Source: Corallibacter vietnamensis
GTDB lineage: Bacteria; Bacteroidota; Bacteroidia; Flavobacteriales; Flavobacteriaceae
Direction of reading: 5' to 3'
DNA: 64,000 nucleotides
NCBI RefSeq assembly: GCF_039537875.1
Contig: NZ_BAABBI010000001.1
Location: 372,001-436,000, forward strand
Part shown: one piece after another, positions 33,081 to 41,379 of the stretch
Numbering within the stretch: the stretch's first letter is position 1
Layout: the number at the start of each line of letters is the position of its first letter
The notes under the pieces: generated by a model
The model's input: only the letters and a program-made list of their open reading frames with translations
Database searches by the model: none
Told to the model about the DNA's origin: nothing
Made by a program: the position numbers and the translations under genes

Positions 33081-33139
33081 ATGCTATTTTTTTAAATCAC
33101 AAAATTCTCACTTATTAACGTAATAAACACTATTTATCA

Positions 33140-33160
33140 TTAAATTTGTAACAAATTTAA
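33140..33160. promoter_or_regulatory. 21-bp palindrome forming divergent promoter elements
   Basis: The arms TTAAATTTGT and ACAAATTTAA are perfect around a single central A. Each arm contains TAAATTTG on one strand, which fits the TAnnTTTG -7 element, so the site could serve both divergent genes, or be a repressor operator that covers both promoters. Confidence 0.55.
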
Positions 33161-33172
33161 TTTGTACTATAA

Positions 33173-33565
33173 ATGAAACTATTCAAAAATATTATTGTAA
33201 TTGCTTGCTTTACAGTTACAATTGTAAGCTGTAAAAACAACGCAACACCAGAAGTAAAAACTGTTGAAGTAGAAACTACTACTGAAAAAGCAGAATTAGA
33301 TCCTAATGCCACTTATGCTAAAGCTGAATTTACTATAGATGGTATGACTTGTGCAATGGGTTGTGCTAAAACCATTGAAAAGAAAATGGCTAAAATGGAA
33401 GGTGTAAAGTTTGCTAAAGTAGACTTTGACAAAAAATTAGCTATGGTAGAGTATGATAATGCTAAAGTAACTACTACATCGCTTGAAGAGGTAGTAAAAA
33501 AGACAGGCGATGCCTACTCTGTGAAAGACATGAAAACTGTTGATGAGTTTTCTGAAAAAAACTAA
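33173..33565 (+). CDS. Heavy-metal-associated (HMA) domain lipoprotein
   Basis: This 130-residue lipoprotein has a signal of 19 residues with the lipobox VSC (Cys20), a short acidic linker and an HMA ferredoxin-like domain (about 50-120). The metal site reads DGMTCAMGCAKTIEKKM. The spacing is Cys-x3-Cys where most HMA domains have Cys-x2-Cys. It probably binds Cu+ or a similar soft metal in the periplasm, although the altered spacing makes the metal uncertain. A strong terminator follows. Confidence 0.9.
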   Translation: MKLFKNIIVIACFTVTIVSCKNNATPEVKTVEVETTTEKAELDPNATYAKAEFTIDGMTCAMGCAKTIEKKMAKMEGVKFAKVDFDKKLAMVEYDNAKVTTTSLEEVVKKTGDAYSVKDMKTVDEFSEKN

Positions 33566-33566
33566 C

Positions 33567-33598
33567 AAAAAAGCCTCTCAAATTTGAGAGGCTTTTTT
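33567..33598 (+). terminator. Bidirectional terminator between HMA lipoprotein and gldD
   Basis: AAAAAAGCCTCTCAAA and its perfect complement form a 32-base palindrome touching the gldD stop codon. The A and T runs on both sides make it work for both convergent genes. Confidence 0.9.
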
Positions 33599-34185
33599 TA
33601 TTGTTTCCATTGTACGGTTTCCATGATATGCTGAATATCTTTTTGTAAATAATATGCAGCCGGAAGAATAGAATCGTAATTTGGCTTTGCATAAAAATAC
33701 AACGACCCTGTTAAAAAGTGATTAACACTATCTGTCACATAAAATTGGGATTGAGAAGCCGCATTACCGCCTACCTCATAAAACATACCGTAAACCTTGT
33801 GTTTTTTATTTTCGTAAACCTGTTCTATAATTTCATCAGCTTTAAGCGTATGCTCTTGTGTAAAGCTTTGAGCATCTCTTAAAAGTATTTTTAAATGCTC
33901 AACATCATCATCAACAGGTTTATAAGTTAAATATATAACCCCTTTTAATGAGGGATACTCTAAATTGACACCATAATCTTCAGATCCTCTTACTGGTTTT
34001 AGCACTACATTTTCAGCCAATTTATTTTTTTCAAAAGTAAAAGGTAAATTCAAATTTGTTTCTTGATACTCTGCTTCAGGGTAATCTAACCTTAAGTAGG
34101 CATTTGGTTTAGGAACAGGATTATTTCCACAAGAAAGGCATAGACAAAAAAGTAATATAAAAACAAAAATATTAAGGTATTTCAT
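33598..34185 (-). CDS. gldD: Gliding motility lipoprotein GldD
   Basis: The 195-residue protein has a lipoprotein signal (MKYLNIFVFILLFCLCLSCG) and the GldD sequence start KPNAYLRLDYPEAEYQ, followed by YPSLKGVIYLTYKPV and a C-terminal YLQKDIQHIMETVQW. GldD is required for gliding in Flavobacterium johnsoniae; it is part of the T9SS/gliding apparatus, probably in the cell envelope. It is four bases after gldE, forming the conserved ssb-gldE-gldD unit. Confidence 0.95.
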   Translation of the reverse strand: MKYLNIFVFILLFCLCLSCGNNPVPKPNAYLRLDYPEAEYQETNLNLPFTFEKNKLAENVVLKPVRGSEDYGVNLEYPSLKGVIYLTYKPVDDDVEHLKILLRDAQSFTQEHTLKADEIIEQVYENKKHKVYGMFYEVGGNAASQSQFYVTDSVNHFLTGSLYFYAKPNYDSILPAAYYLQKDIQHIMETVQWKQ

Positions 34186-34188
34186 AAA

Positions 34189-35493
34189 TTATGGGAGCGT
34201 TATTTTTACACGTTTTATTCGCTTTTTATCTAAAGCTTCTATAGTAAAAACGTAATTTTCAAAATTTATTTTACTTCCTGGTTTAGGGAAACTTTTTGAT
34301 GTTTCTAAAACAAATCCTGCTATGGTTTCAGCTTCACCTTTATTATCTTCAAAAAGTGTATCACTCTCAAGCTTTACTATTTTATAAAAATCTTTTAAAG
34401 GTGTTTTCCCTTCAAACACATAGTTTTTATCATCTAACTTAGAATAAATTAAATCTTCGTCATCAAACTCATCACTAATATCGCCTACTATTTCTTCAAT
34501 AATATCTTCTAATGAAATAAGCCCTGAAGTCCCTCCATATTCATCTACAACCACAGCCAAATGTACTTTCTTTTCTTGAAATTCAGCCATTAAATCATCT
34601 AGTTTTTTGTTTTCTGGCACAAAAAATGGTTCTCGCAATAAGGTTGTCCAGTCAAACTGTTTCCTATCTATAAAAGGTAATAAATCTTTTACATAAAGAA
34701 TTCCTTTTATAGTATCTACATTATCTTCAAAAACTGGAATTCTAGAATAGCCATTGGTTATTATTTCAGGAATAATTTCAGAGTATTTTTGATTTATGTT
34801 TAATGCAAAAATATCTATACGTGGTCTCATTACTTGCTTGGTATCTGTATTTCCAAAAGAGACAATTCCTTGAAGAATTTTTTGTTCTTCCATGGTTGTG
34901 TCTTCTTCGCTTGTAAGCTCTAAAGCTTGAGATAACTGATCTACGCTTATGTTTGATTTTTGTTTACCCAATTTACTATGTATTGCTATAGTAACGCTTC
35001 TCATAGGTAAACTTAATGGTGAAAAAACAATATCTAAAACCCGCAATGGATAGGCCATAAAAACAGCAAATTTCAGTCTATTTCTACTAGCGTAAATTTT
35101 TGGTAAAATTTCTCCAAAAAGTAATATAAGGAATGTTATAACTACAACTTCAAGAAAAAATTGTAGTATTTCAGAGTCTATACTTTTAAATAAAAAGTCA
35201 CTTAAGTAAGCAAATAAAATAACGATACCTATATTAATAAAGTTATTGGCTACTAAAATAGTTGCTAGTAGTTTTTTAGGACGCTCTAAAAGCTTTGTTA
35301 TTATGTTTAGGGCGTTTGTGTTTTCATCTATATTATCATCTATATCTGTTCGCGTTAATGAGAACATTGCAACTTCGGCTCCAGAAATTAAAGCAGAGCA
35401 TAACAGAAGTATTAACAATAATACATAACCAAAAACAATTGAGAAATCAATCGTTAATAAAGCAAAATAAAAACTCGGGGGTTCAGGATCCAA
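34189..35493 (-). CDS. gldE: Gliding motility-associated protein GldE (CBS-domain, hemolysin-C-like)
   Basis: The 434-residue protein has a DUF21 region with four helices (about 15-170), a CBS pair (about 205-325, with VKDLLPFIDRKQF and EYGGTSGLISLEDIIEEIVG) and a CorC/HlyC C-terminal domain (about 345-430). Most family members act in Mg2+/Co2+ homeostasis; GldE partly compensates for GldD defects in F. johnsoniae, as I recall. It lies 23 bases after ssb. Confidence 0.95.
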   Translation of the reverse strand: MDPEPPSFYFALLTIDFSIVFGYVLLLILLLCSALISGAEVAMFSLTRTDIDDNIDENTNALNIITKLLERPKKLLATILVANNFINIGIVILFAYLSDFLFKSIDSEILQFFLEVVVITFLILLFGEILPKIYASRNRLKFAVFMAYPLRVLDIVFSPLSLPMRSVTIAIHSKLGKQKSNISVDQLSQALELTSEEDTTMEEQKILQGIVSFGNTDTKQVMRPRIDIFALNINQKYSEIIPEIITNGYSRIPVFEDNVDTIKGILYVKDLLPFIDRKQFDWTTLLREPFFVPENKKLDDLMAEFQEKKVHLAVVVDEYGGTSGLISLEDIIEEIVGDISDEFDDEDLIYSKLDDKNYVFEGKTPLKDFYKIVKLESDTLFEDNKGEAETIAGFVLETSKSFPKPGSKINFENYVFTIEALDKKRIKRVKITLP

Positions 35494-35516
35494 TTACGTA
35501 TATTTTAGTTAAACAA

Positions 35517-35957
35517 TTAGAATGGTAAATCATCATCACCATCTTCAATATTGTGATCTTTAGGTTTTGTTTGGCTATTAGCTTGTGGTTGCTGTGAAGA
35601 TGCTTGATTTAAGCTTTCATTTTTTGTTGTTAAAAATGTAAAGTCTGTACATTGTATTTCGGTTGAATAACGATCATTACCGCTATCATCTTGCCATTTT
35701 CTGGTTTTAATACGGCCTTCAACATATATTCTATCTCCTTTACTTAAGTACTTTTCACATATTTCAGCACCTTTATTTCTTACTACAATATTATGCCATT
35801 CGGTATTAGTAACACGCTCGTTTGTTTGCTTATTTGTATAAGTTTCGTTAGTGGCTAATGGAAAACGACCAACACAGCCGCCACCTTCAAAATAGTGCAT
35901 TTTCACTTCATCTCCTAAATGCCCAATTAGCATAACTTTATTCAATGTTCCTGACAT
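35517..35957 (-). CDS. ssb: Single-stranded DNA-binding protein SSB
   Basis: The 146-residue protein has the SSB OB-fold (about 1-105: NKVMLIGHLGDEVKMHYFE, GDRIYVEGRIKTRKWQD) and a flexible Gln-rich linker. Its acidic tip EDGDDDLPF recruits repair and replication enzymes. It is the first gene of the ssb-gldE-gldD unit. The DUF3127 protein at 13386-13763 ends in the same DDLPF. Confidence 0.96.
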   Translation of the reverse strand: MSGTLNKVMLIGHLGDEVKMHYFEGGGCVGRFPLATNETYTNKQTNERVTNTEWHNIVVRNKGAEICEKYLSKGDRIYVEGRIKTRKWQDDSGNDRYSTEIQCTDFTFLTTKNESLNQASSQQPQANSQTKPKDHNIEDGDDDLPF

Positions 35958-35977
35958 AATTTATAGTTTTATTAAAG

Positions 35978-35985
35978 CAAAATTA
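35978..35985 (-). promoter_or_regulatory. Possible ssb-gldE-gldD promoter -7 element
   Basis: TAATTTTG on the minus strand, 20 bases before the ssb start, fits TAnnTTTG. No well-spaced TTG is visible. Confidence 0.4.
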
Positions 35986-36048
35986 CAGTTTTAACTTGTT
36001 CTTTTTTTTAAAATTAATAAAAAAATATGAGCAGTGTTACCTAATACT

Positions 36049-37095
36049 TTAAAAATTGAATGCTTCAATAAAGTTACCTATTAAAACAGGAACAGCGTAA
36101 TCGTTTATTTTTGATATTGGTACTGGTGTTACAGCCTGTGGTAATTCTGAAACATTAAGTATCCAAAATTTAGCATACAAGTGTTGATGAGATAGTTTAT
36201 GAATTATCTCATCCTGATTAAAAAGCGTAAGCTTATAAGAGCTGTTTTTTGTTAACTTGTAATCTTTAAGTATTTCTTTTATAGATTTTTCAGTCAAGCT
36301 CTTATCACTTTCTAGAAGCGGAAATTGATATAAGTTTTCCCAAATTCCCTTTCCTTTTCGTTTCTCTAATACTGTAGTTTCAGAATCAGAAATAAAAACT
36401 AAAAAATTAAAAAACTTCTTCTGTGGTTTTTTGGCTTTAATCTTAACAGGTAATTCCTGTACATTATTATTTCTATATGCTACACAATCCTGAGTTAAAG
36501 GACATAAATTACAATCAGGATTTGCTGGTTTACACTGCACAGCACCAAACTCCATGATAGCTTGATTATAATCGCCAGGGTTGTTTTCATCTATAATATC
36601 CTGAGCTAAAGCTTTAAAAAATTTTATTCCTTTAGAACTATTTATAGGTGTATCAATACCATAAAATCTTGATAAAACTCTATACACATTACCATCAACA
36701 ACTGCGGCAGGCTCGTTAAAGCAAATTGAAGCAATAGCACTAGCCGTGTAATCTCCAACGCCTTTTAATTTTAGTAAAGTTTTATAAGTATCAGGAAATT
36801 CTTGGTTTAAGTCATTAACTATATATTTTGCAGATGCATGTAAATTTCTAGCACGCGAGTAGTATCCTAAACCTTGCCAAAGTTTTAAAACTTCACTTTC
36901 TGGTGCATTAGCTAACGATAAAACGTTGGGATATTTTGATATAAAAGCTTCATAATATGGAAGTCCTTGCTTAATTTGGGTTTGCTGTAAAATTATTTCT
37001 GACAACCAAATATGATATGGATTTTTCGTTTTTCTCCACGGCAAAACTCGCTTATTAATTGAATACCAGTTTATTAAAATTTTAGTAATGTTCAT
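36049..37095 (-). CDS. mutY: A/G-specific adenine DNA glycosylase
   Basis: The 348-residue enzyme removes adenine mispaired with 8-oxoguanine. Glu33 in LSEIILQQTQ is the catalytic residue, LKGVGDYTASAIAS the helix-hairpin-helix, and CKPANPDCNLCPLTQDC the Cys-x6-Cys-x2-Cys-x5-Cys iron-sulfur site. The C-terminal NUDIX-like domain that recognises 8-oxoG is present. It ends 91 bases before ssb. A TACTTTTG element at 37115-37122 may be its promoter. Confidence 0.97.
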   Translation of the reverse strand: MNITKILINWYSINKRVLPWRKTKNPYHIWLSEIILQQTQIKQGLPYYEAFISKYPNVLSLANAPESEVLKLWQGLGYYSRARNLHASAKYIVNDLNQEFPDTYKTLLKLKGVGDYTASAIASICFNEPAAVVDGNVYRVLSRFYGIDTPINSSKGIKFFKALAQDIIDENNPGDYNQAIMEFGAVQCKPANPDCNLCPLTQDCVAYRNNNVQELPVKIKAKKPQKKFFNFLVFISDSETTVLEKRKGKGIWENLYQFPLLESDKSLTEKSIKEILKDYKLTKNSSYKLTLFNQDEIIHKLSHQHLYAKFWILNVSELPQAVTPVPISKINDYAVPVLIGNFIEAFNF

Positions 37096-37156
37096 TTAAA
37101 AAATATACAATTTGCAAAAGTAAAGGTTTATAATATTAAATTTTAGTGAATTAGGT

Positions 37157-37188
37157 TTGAAATATTGAATTTTAAATTCCTATATTTG
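37157..37188 (+). promoter_or_regulatory. Promoter of HU gene
   Basis: TTG (37157-37159), a 21-base spacer and TATATTTG (37181-37188) match the Bacteroidota promoter pattern. The gene starts 45 bases downstream. Confidence 0.65.
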
Positions 37189-37232
37189 CATCCCTTTAAT
37201 AAATTAATAGTAACACAATAATAATATTTAAA

Positions 37233-37523
37233 ATGACGAAGGCTGATTTAGTAGCAAAAATTTCTGAAAAATTAGGAATTGAAAAAGGTGACGTTCAAGC
37301 AACTGTAGAAACATTTATGGAAGAAGTAAAAACTTCTTTAGAAAGCGGAGACAATGTTTACCTAAGAGGATTTGGTAGTTTTATTATTAAAACAAGAGCA
37401 GAAAAAACAGGTAGAAATATTTCTAAAAATACAACTATCAAAATACCTGCACACAACATCCCTGCATTTAAACCTGCAAAAATTTTCGTTGAAGGTGTAA
37501 AAACCAATGTAGACGTTAAATAG
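37233..37523 (+). CDS. HU-family DNA-binding protein
   Basis: The 96-residue histone-like protein has MTKADLVAKISEKLGIEKGD and the DNA-clamping arm region GFGSFIIKTRAEKTGRNISK with the IPAHNIPAFKPAK end. It bends and compacts DNA as a dimer. The 5-6 extra residues at the C-terminus are normal for the phylum. It is followed 39 bases later by a 30-residue basic peptide and a terminator, so these two form a unit. Confidence 0.97.
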   Translation: MTKADLVAKISEKLGIEKGDVQATVETFMEEVKTSLESGDNVYLRGFGSFIIKTRAEKTGRNISKNTTIKIPAHNIPAFKPAKIFVEGVKTNVDVK

Positions 37524-37562
37524 TATATTTAACTAGTATTAACTTAAAAAACCGACAAACTT

Positions 37563-37655
37563 ATGCCAAGTGGTAAAAAACGTAAAAGACACAAGGTTGC
37601 AACGCATAAGCGTAAAAAAAGAAGACGTGCTAATCGTCACAAAAAGAAAAAATAA
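37563..37655 (+). CDS. 30-residue very basic peptide, COX24/mS38-like probable ribosomal protein
   Basis: The short frame encodes MPSGKKRKRHKVATHKRKK followed by RRRANRHKKKK and a stop. Twenty-one of 30 residues are Lys, Arg or His and none is acidic. The pattern resembles the AURKAIP1/COX24 (mS38) family, whose actinobacterial member bS22 is a short ribosomal protein of the small subunit. It sits between HU and a terminator, ahead of RNase G. An alternative is bL38, a small ribosomal protein reported from F. johnsoniae whose sequence I cannot recall. That it is a real gene is likely; the identity is inferred. Confidence 0.75.
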   Translation: MPSGKKRKRHKVATHKRKKRRRANRHKKKK

Positions 37656-37660
37656 GTCGA

Positions 37661-37684
37661 AAAAGTAGTTGATTAACTACTTTT
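37661..37684 (+). terminator. Intrinsic terminator after the small basic peptide
   Basis: AAAAGTAGTT and AACTACTTTT form a perfect ten-base stem with a four-base loop and T-run, six bases after the stop. It separates HU and the peptide from RNase G. Confidence 0.82.
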
Positions 37685-37763
37685 TTGGTTTTAAAAGTAA
37701 AACGTTCTTTGATAATGAGTTTTCTACAAACGTAAAACCTTGCGTTTATAGTAGTAACTCTAT

Positions 37764-37821
37764 GGATTGAAAAATCCTGTGAAGAATTAGTATTAATCCA
37801 TCTATACATAATTGTATGGAT
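37764..37821 (+). other. Hairpin-rich leader of the RNase G gene
   Basis: Two stems are visible before the start codon: GGATT/AATCC (37764-37777), and ATCC-ATACA/TGTAT-GGAT (37796-37821), the second ending only 14 bases before the ATG. They might be targets for autoregulation by RNase G or might affect translation. No known RNA family matches. Confidence 0.4.
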
Positions 37822-37834
37822 AAAAATTAACAAA

Positions 37835-39382
37835 ATGGATAAAGAATTGATTATTCGATCTAGTTCCGACAATGTTGATTTTGCCTTATTAAAAGATGGA
37901 AAACTAATTGAATTACAAAAAGATGAAAGCAGTAACAACTTTTCTGTTGGCGATGTGTTTATAGCCAAAATACGAAAAGCTGTTCCTGGCTTAAATGCTG
38001 CTTTTGTAAATGTTGGCTACGAAAAAGATGCCTTTTTACATTATCATGATTTAGGGCCAAAACTGCCTTCTCTTTTAAAATTCACCAAACGTGTAAGCAC
38101 AGGTAAACTAAAAGATTTTTCTTTAAAAAACTTTCCATTTGAAAAAGATATTGATAAAGGCGGAAAAATAAATGACGTCTTAAAATCAAATCAATCGCTA
38201 TTAGTACAAATTGTAAAAGAACCTATATCAACCAAAGGACCAAGAATAAGTTCAGAGCTATCTATAGCTGGTAGATATATTGTTTTAGTGCCCTTTTCTG
38301 ATAGAATTTCTATCTCTCAAAAGATAGAATCTAAAGATGAAAAAGAACGCTTAAAACGCCTTGTAAAGAGTATAACTCCTCAAGGTTTTGGTGTCATTGT
38401 TCGTACTGTAGCCGAAGGCAAAAAAGTAGCTGAGCTAGATAAAGATTTACAAAATTTGTTAGGTCGTTGGACCGCAATGTGTAAAAAGCTACATAAAGCA
38501 CATCATCCTAGTAAAGTGTTAGGCGAATTAAACAAAGCCTCATCGTTATTACGCGATATTTTTAACGACACCTTTACAAGTATTCATGTTGATGATGAAG
38601 AGCTTTACATTCAAATTAAAGATTACGTGCAAAAAATTGCACCAAAAAAAGAATCAATCGTCAAGTTACATCAATCAAACATCCCTGTTTTTGAAAAGTT
38701 TGGAATAGAGAGGCAAATTAAAACCTCTTTTGGAAAAACAGTCTCTATGGCAAAAGGCGCCTATCTAGTAATAGAACATACTGAAGCCTTACATGTTGTA
38801 GATGTAAACAGCGGAAATAGGTCTAACAAAGCAAAATCTCAAGAAGATACAGCACTTGAAGTAAATCTTATTGCTGCTACTGAAATTGCTAGACAATTAA
38901 GACTGCGTGATATGGGAGGTATCATTGTAGTTGATTTTATTGATATGACTAAAGCCGAAAACAGAAAAACGCTTTACAATCATTTACGTGAAGAAATGAA
39001 AGATGATAGAGCGAAACACAAAATTTTACCTCCAAGTAAATTTGGTTTAGTACAAATAACCAGACAACGAGTTCGTCCTGAAATGAACATTAAAACTCGT
39101 GAGGAAAATCCTGACGCAATAATTAATGGGCAAGAAGTAGAAGCTCCTATTGGCATTGTACAAAAGATTACTCAAGATCTTGAACAACTAATTAAAAAAG
39201 ACTATAAAAAGATGACTTTAAACACACATCCTTTTATAGCAGCCTTTATAACTAAAGGTTTTCCATCTATTCGTTCAAAATGGTTTTTTGAACATAAAAA
39301 ATGGGTTAAAGTTTTACCAAGAGATGCTTACACGTATCTAGAATACCACTTTTTTGATAAAGATGGTAATCAAATTAAATAA
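37835..39382 (+). CDS. rng: Ribonuclease E/G family protein (RNase G)
   Basis: The 515-residue endoribonuclease has the S1-like region at the N-terminus (SVGDVFIAKIRKAVPGLNAAF) and the catalytic part with VVDVNSG and GGIIVVDFIDM, which carry the two Mg2+-binding aspartates. The Zn-link CPxC motif that joins two subunits in the E. coli enzymes is absent; the same region reads EMNIKTREENPD, and only one cysteine is seen in the whole protein. It matures rRNA and degrades mRNA. It has its own leader after the terminator at 37661-37684. Confidence 0.95.
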   Translation: MDKELIIRSSSDNVDFALLKDGKLIELQKDESSNNFSVGDVFIAKIRKAVPGLNAAFVNVGYEKDAFLHYHDLGPKLPSLLKFTKRVSTGKLKDFSLKNFPFEKDIDKGGKINDVLKSNQSLLVQIVKEPISTKGPRISSELSIAGRYIVLVPFSDRISISQKIESKDEKERLKRLVKSITPQGFGVIVRTVAEGKKVAELDKDLQNLLGRWTAMCKKLHKAHHPSKVLGELNKASSLLRDIFNDTFTSIHVDDEELYIQIKDYVQKIAPKKESIVKLHQSNIPVFEKFGIERQIKTSFGKTVSMAKGAYLVIEHTEALHVVDVNSGNRSNKAKSQEDTALEVNLIAATEIARQLRLRDMGGIIVVDFIDMTKAENRKTLYNHLREEMKDDRAKHKILPPSKFGLVQITRQRVRPEMNIKTREENPDAIINGQEVEAPIGIVQKITQDLEQLIKKDYKKMTLNTHPFIAAFITKGFPSIRSKWFFEHKKWVKVLPRDAYTYLEYHFFDKDGNQIK

Positions 39383-39383
39383 T

Positions 39384-39420
39384 AAAAAGCCCGACATTAA
39401 TATTAATGTCGGGCTTTTTT
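39384..39420 (+). terminator. Bidirectional terminator between rng and the OmpA gene
   Basis: AAAAAGCCCGACATTAA and TTAATGTCGGGCTTTTT are perfect arms separated by a short loop. It ends RNase G and the convergent OmpA-PorP-adhesin operon. Confidence 0.9.
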
Positions 39421-39444
39421 ATTTGTAATTACTGTAGTTATCTA

Positions 39445-41361
39445 CTACTGTTGCGAGGCTGGACCTCCACTAACAATAATAAATTCAGAACGTCTGTTTA
39501 ATTGATGTTCTTCTTCAGTACAGTTAGATCCACATTTTACTTTTGGTTCATTTTCTCCCATTCCCATACCTGTAATTCTACTTGCATCAACGCCTTTAGA
39601 AATCACATATTGTACCGTAGTTTTAGCTCGTCTATCAGATAATCTTTCGTTATATGAATTAGAACCTCTACTATCTGTATGAGATGTTGCTTTTATTACC
39701 ATTTCTGGGTATTTTTTCATGATTTGAACAAGTTTATCTAACTCAAATGCAGCTTTAGCTGTGATGTTAGATTTGTCAAAATCAAAATAAATAGGTTGTA
39801 ATTCAACTCTATCTTCAACAATGATCTCTTCTATTGGAGTTAAAGGAATTTGTACCGCTGTTTCTTCGTCTCTAGTTCCTTTTACAGTTACTTTATTACT
39901 TTCGTAACCATCAAGTGTTGCTTCAATTTCTGTATCAGTTTCACACTCTACAATAAATTCAGCTATACCTTCTTCATTAGATAATTTAGAAGCTAATTTG
40001 TTTCCGTCGTTATCTAAAATAGATGCCATAGCGCCTTTTAGAACTTCTCCTGTGTTTGCATCTACAATAGTTGCCGTGATTAACACATCACAAATAGGTT
40101 GTAATTTTTTAAGTAAATAAATATCATCACTACCTTTTCCTCCATCTCTGTTTGATGATACATAACCTTCTCCAGATTCTTCATTCATGTAAAAAGCAAA
40201 ATCATCTGCATTACTATTTACTGGTATTCCTACGTTACGAATTGGTGCTAATTTACCATCAATTATTTTTGTATAAAATACATCTAGAGCTCCTAAACCT
40301 AAATGGCCATCAGAAGAAAAATAAAGTGTTCCGTTATCACTTGAATAAGGGAATTTTTCGTTTCCTTCAGTATTTACTTTTTGACCTAAATTTACAGGTT
40401 CTCCAATGGTTCCATCAGATTTAATATCGGCTTTATAGATATCAAACATACCAAAACCTCCAGGCATATTAGACTGGAAGAATAGTGTTTTTCCGTCTAC
40501 ACTTACCGATGGGTTACTTACGTTATAATTAGGGCTATTGATGTGTAGTGGTTTTATATTACTCCATTTATCACCATCTTTTGTTGCCTTAAATAAGTGT
40601 AATACACTGTATTTGGTATTAGAAACACTATCTTTTTCAAATTCATTCTCAAAAAAGCTTTCACGTGAAAAATACATGGTATCTCCATCAGGAGAGAAAG
40701 AAACAGTTCCTTCATGATATTTAGTATTGATAGCTCCTTCTATTTGCTCTGCCTCTTGGTAAGAGCCATCAGATAGAATGTTTGATACATAAATATCTAA
40801 AAAAGGCTGATCATTCCATCCATAATTACGTCTAGCATTATTTCTTGCAGAAGTAAAATAAAATTTACCATCATTTATAGCGCCTCCAAATTCTGATAAT
40901 TCAGTGTTTATGTCTAAATTTTGAATATTGAATTTTTTACCTTTTTCTAAAATTTTAGGTAGGTATTCTGGATTTGCTTTGAAAGCAATAGCTCTATCAT
41001 CACCAGGACGCATATCAGCAAATTTATTCATTTGCACATTTGAAGCTTCGTATTTTCCATTTGCTTTTAGCATTTGAGAATACTTGTATACAATCTCTGC
41101 ATTTTGAGAAGTCTCTAATGCTTTTGCGTACCAGCGTTCAGCTTCTTCTGTGTTGAATATATTATAGTTTGCTTCACCTAATTGAGTATATACATAGGTA
41201 TCGCCTTTTCCTTTTTCTACTAGCTTATTATAATCTTCTATAGCTTCAATAAACTCGAATTTAGCAAAATGCTTATCCGCAGACTGCGTTGATTTGTTTT
41301 GAGCAGTTGCACTTAAACTGCTAAATAATAATAGTGCAATAAATATTTTAAAGTTTTTCAT
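39445..41361 (-). CDS. T9SS-associated OmpA-family protein (PorE-like)
   Basis: The 638-residue protein has a signal peptide (ALLLFSSLSATAQN), TPR-like helices (about 28-115), WD40/PD40-type beta-propeller repeats (about 145-410: FYFTSARNNARRNYGWND, GTLYFSSDGHLGLGALDVFY), a carboxypeptidase-regulatory-like domain (about 425-505) and a C-terminal OmpA peptidoglycan-binding domain (about 520-635: YFDFDKSNITAKA, NRRSEFIIV). This is the layout of PorE and other T9SS periplasmic parts. It is downstream of a PorP/SprF gene and a giant T9SS substrate, so the three work together. Confidence 0.92.
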   Translation of the reverse strand: MKNFKIFIALLLFSSLSATAQNKSTQSADKHFAKFEFIEAIEDYNKLVEKGKGDTYVYTQLGEANYNIFNTEEAERWYAKALETSQNAEIVYKYSQMLKANGKYEASNVQMNKFADMRPGDDRAIAFKANPEYLPKILEKGKKFNIQNLDINTELSEFGGAINDGKFYFTSARNNARRNYGWNDQPFLDIYVSNILSDGSYQEAEQIEGAINTKYHEGTVSFSPDGDTMYFSRESFFENEFEKDSVSNTKYSVLHLFKATKDGDKWSNIKPLHINSPNYNVSNPSVSVDGKTLFFQSNMPGGFGMFDIYKADIKSDGTIGEPVNLGQKVNTEGNEKFPYSSDNGTLYFSSDGHLGLGALDVFYTKIIDGKLAPIRNVGIPVNSNADDFAFYMNEESGEGYVSSNRDGGKGSDDIYLLKKLQPICDVLITATIVDANTGEVLKGAMASILDNDGNKLASKLSNEEGIAEFIVECETDTEIEATLDGYESNKVTVKGTRDEETAVQIPLTPIEEIIVEDRVELQPIYFDFDKSNITAKAAFELDKLVQIMKKYPEMVIKATSHTDSRGSNSYNERLSDRRAKTTVQYVISKGVDASRITGMGMGENEPKVKCGSNCTEEEHQLNRRSEFIIVSGGPASQQ

Positions 41362-41379
41362 TATGTTTAGCTTAAGTGA

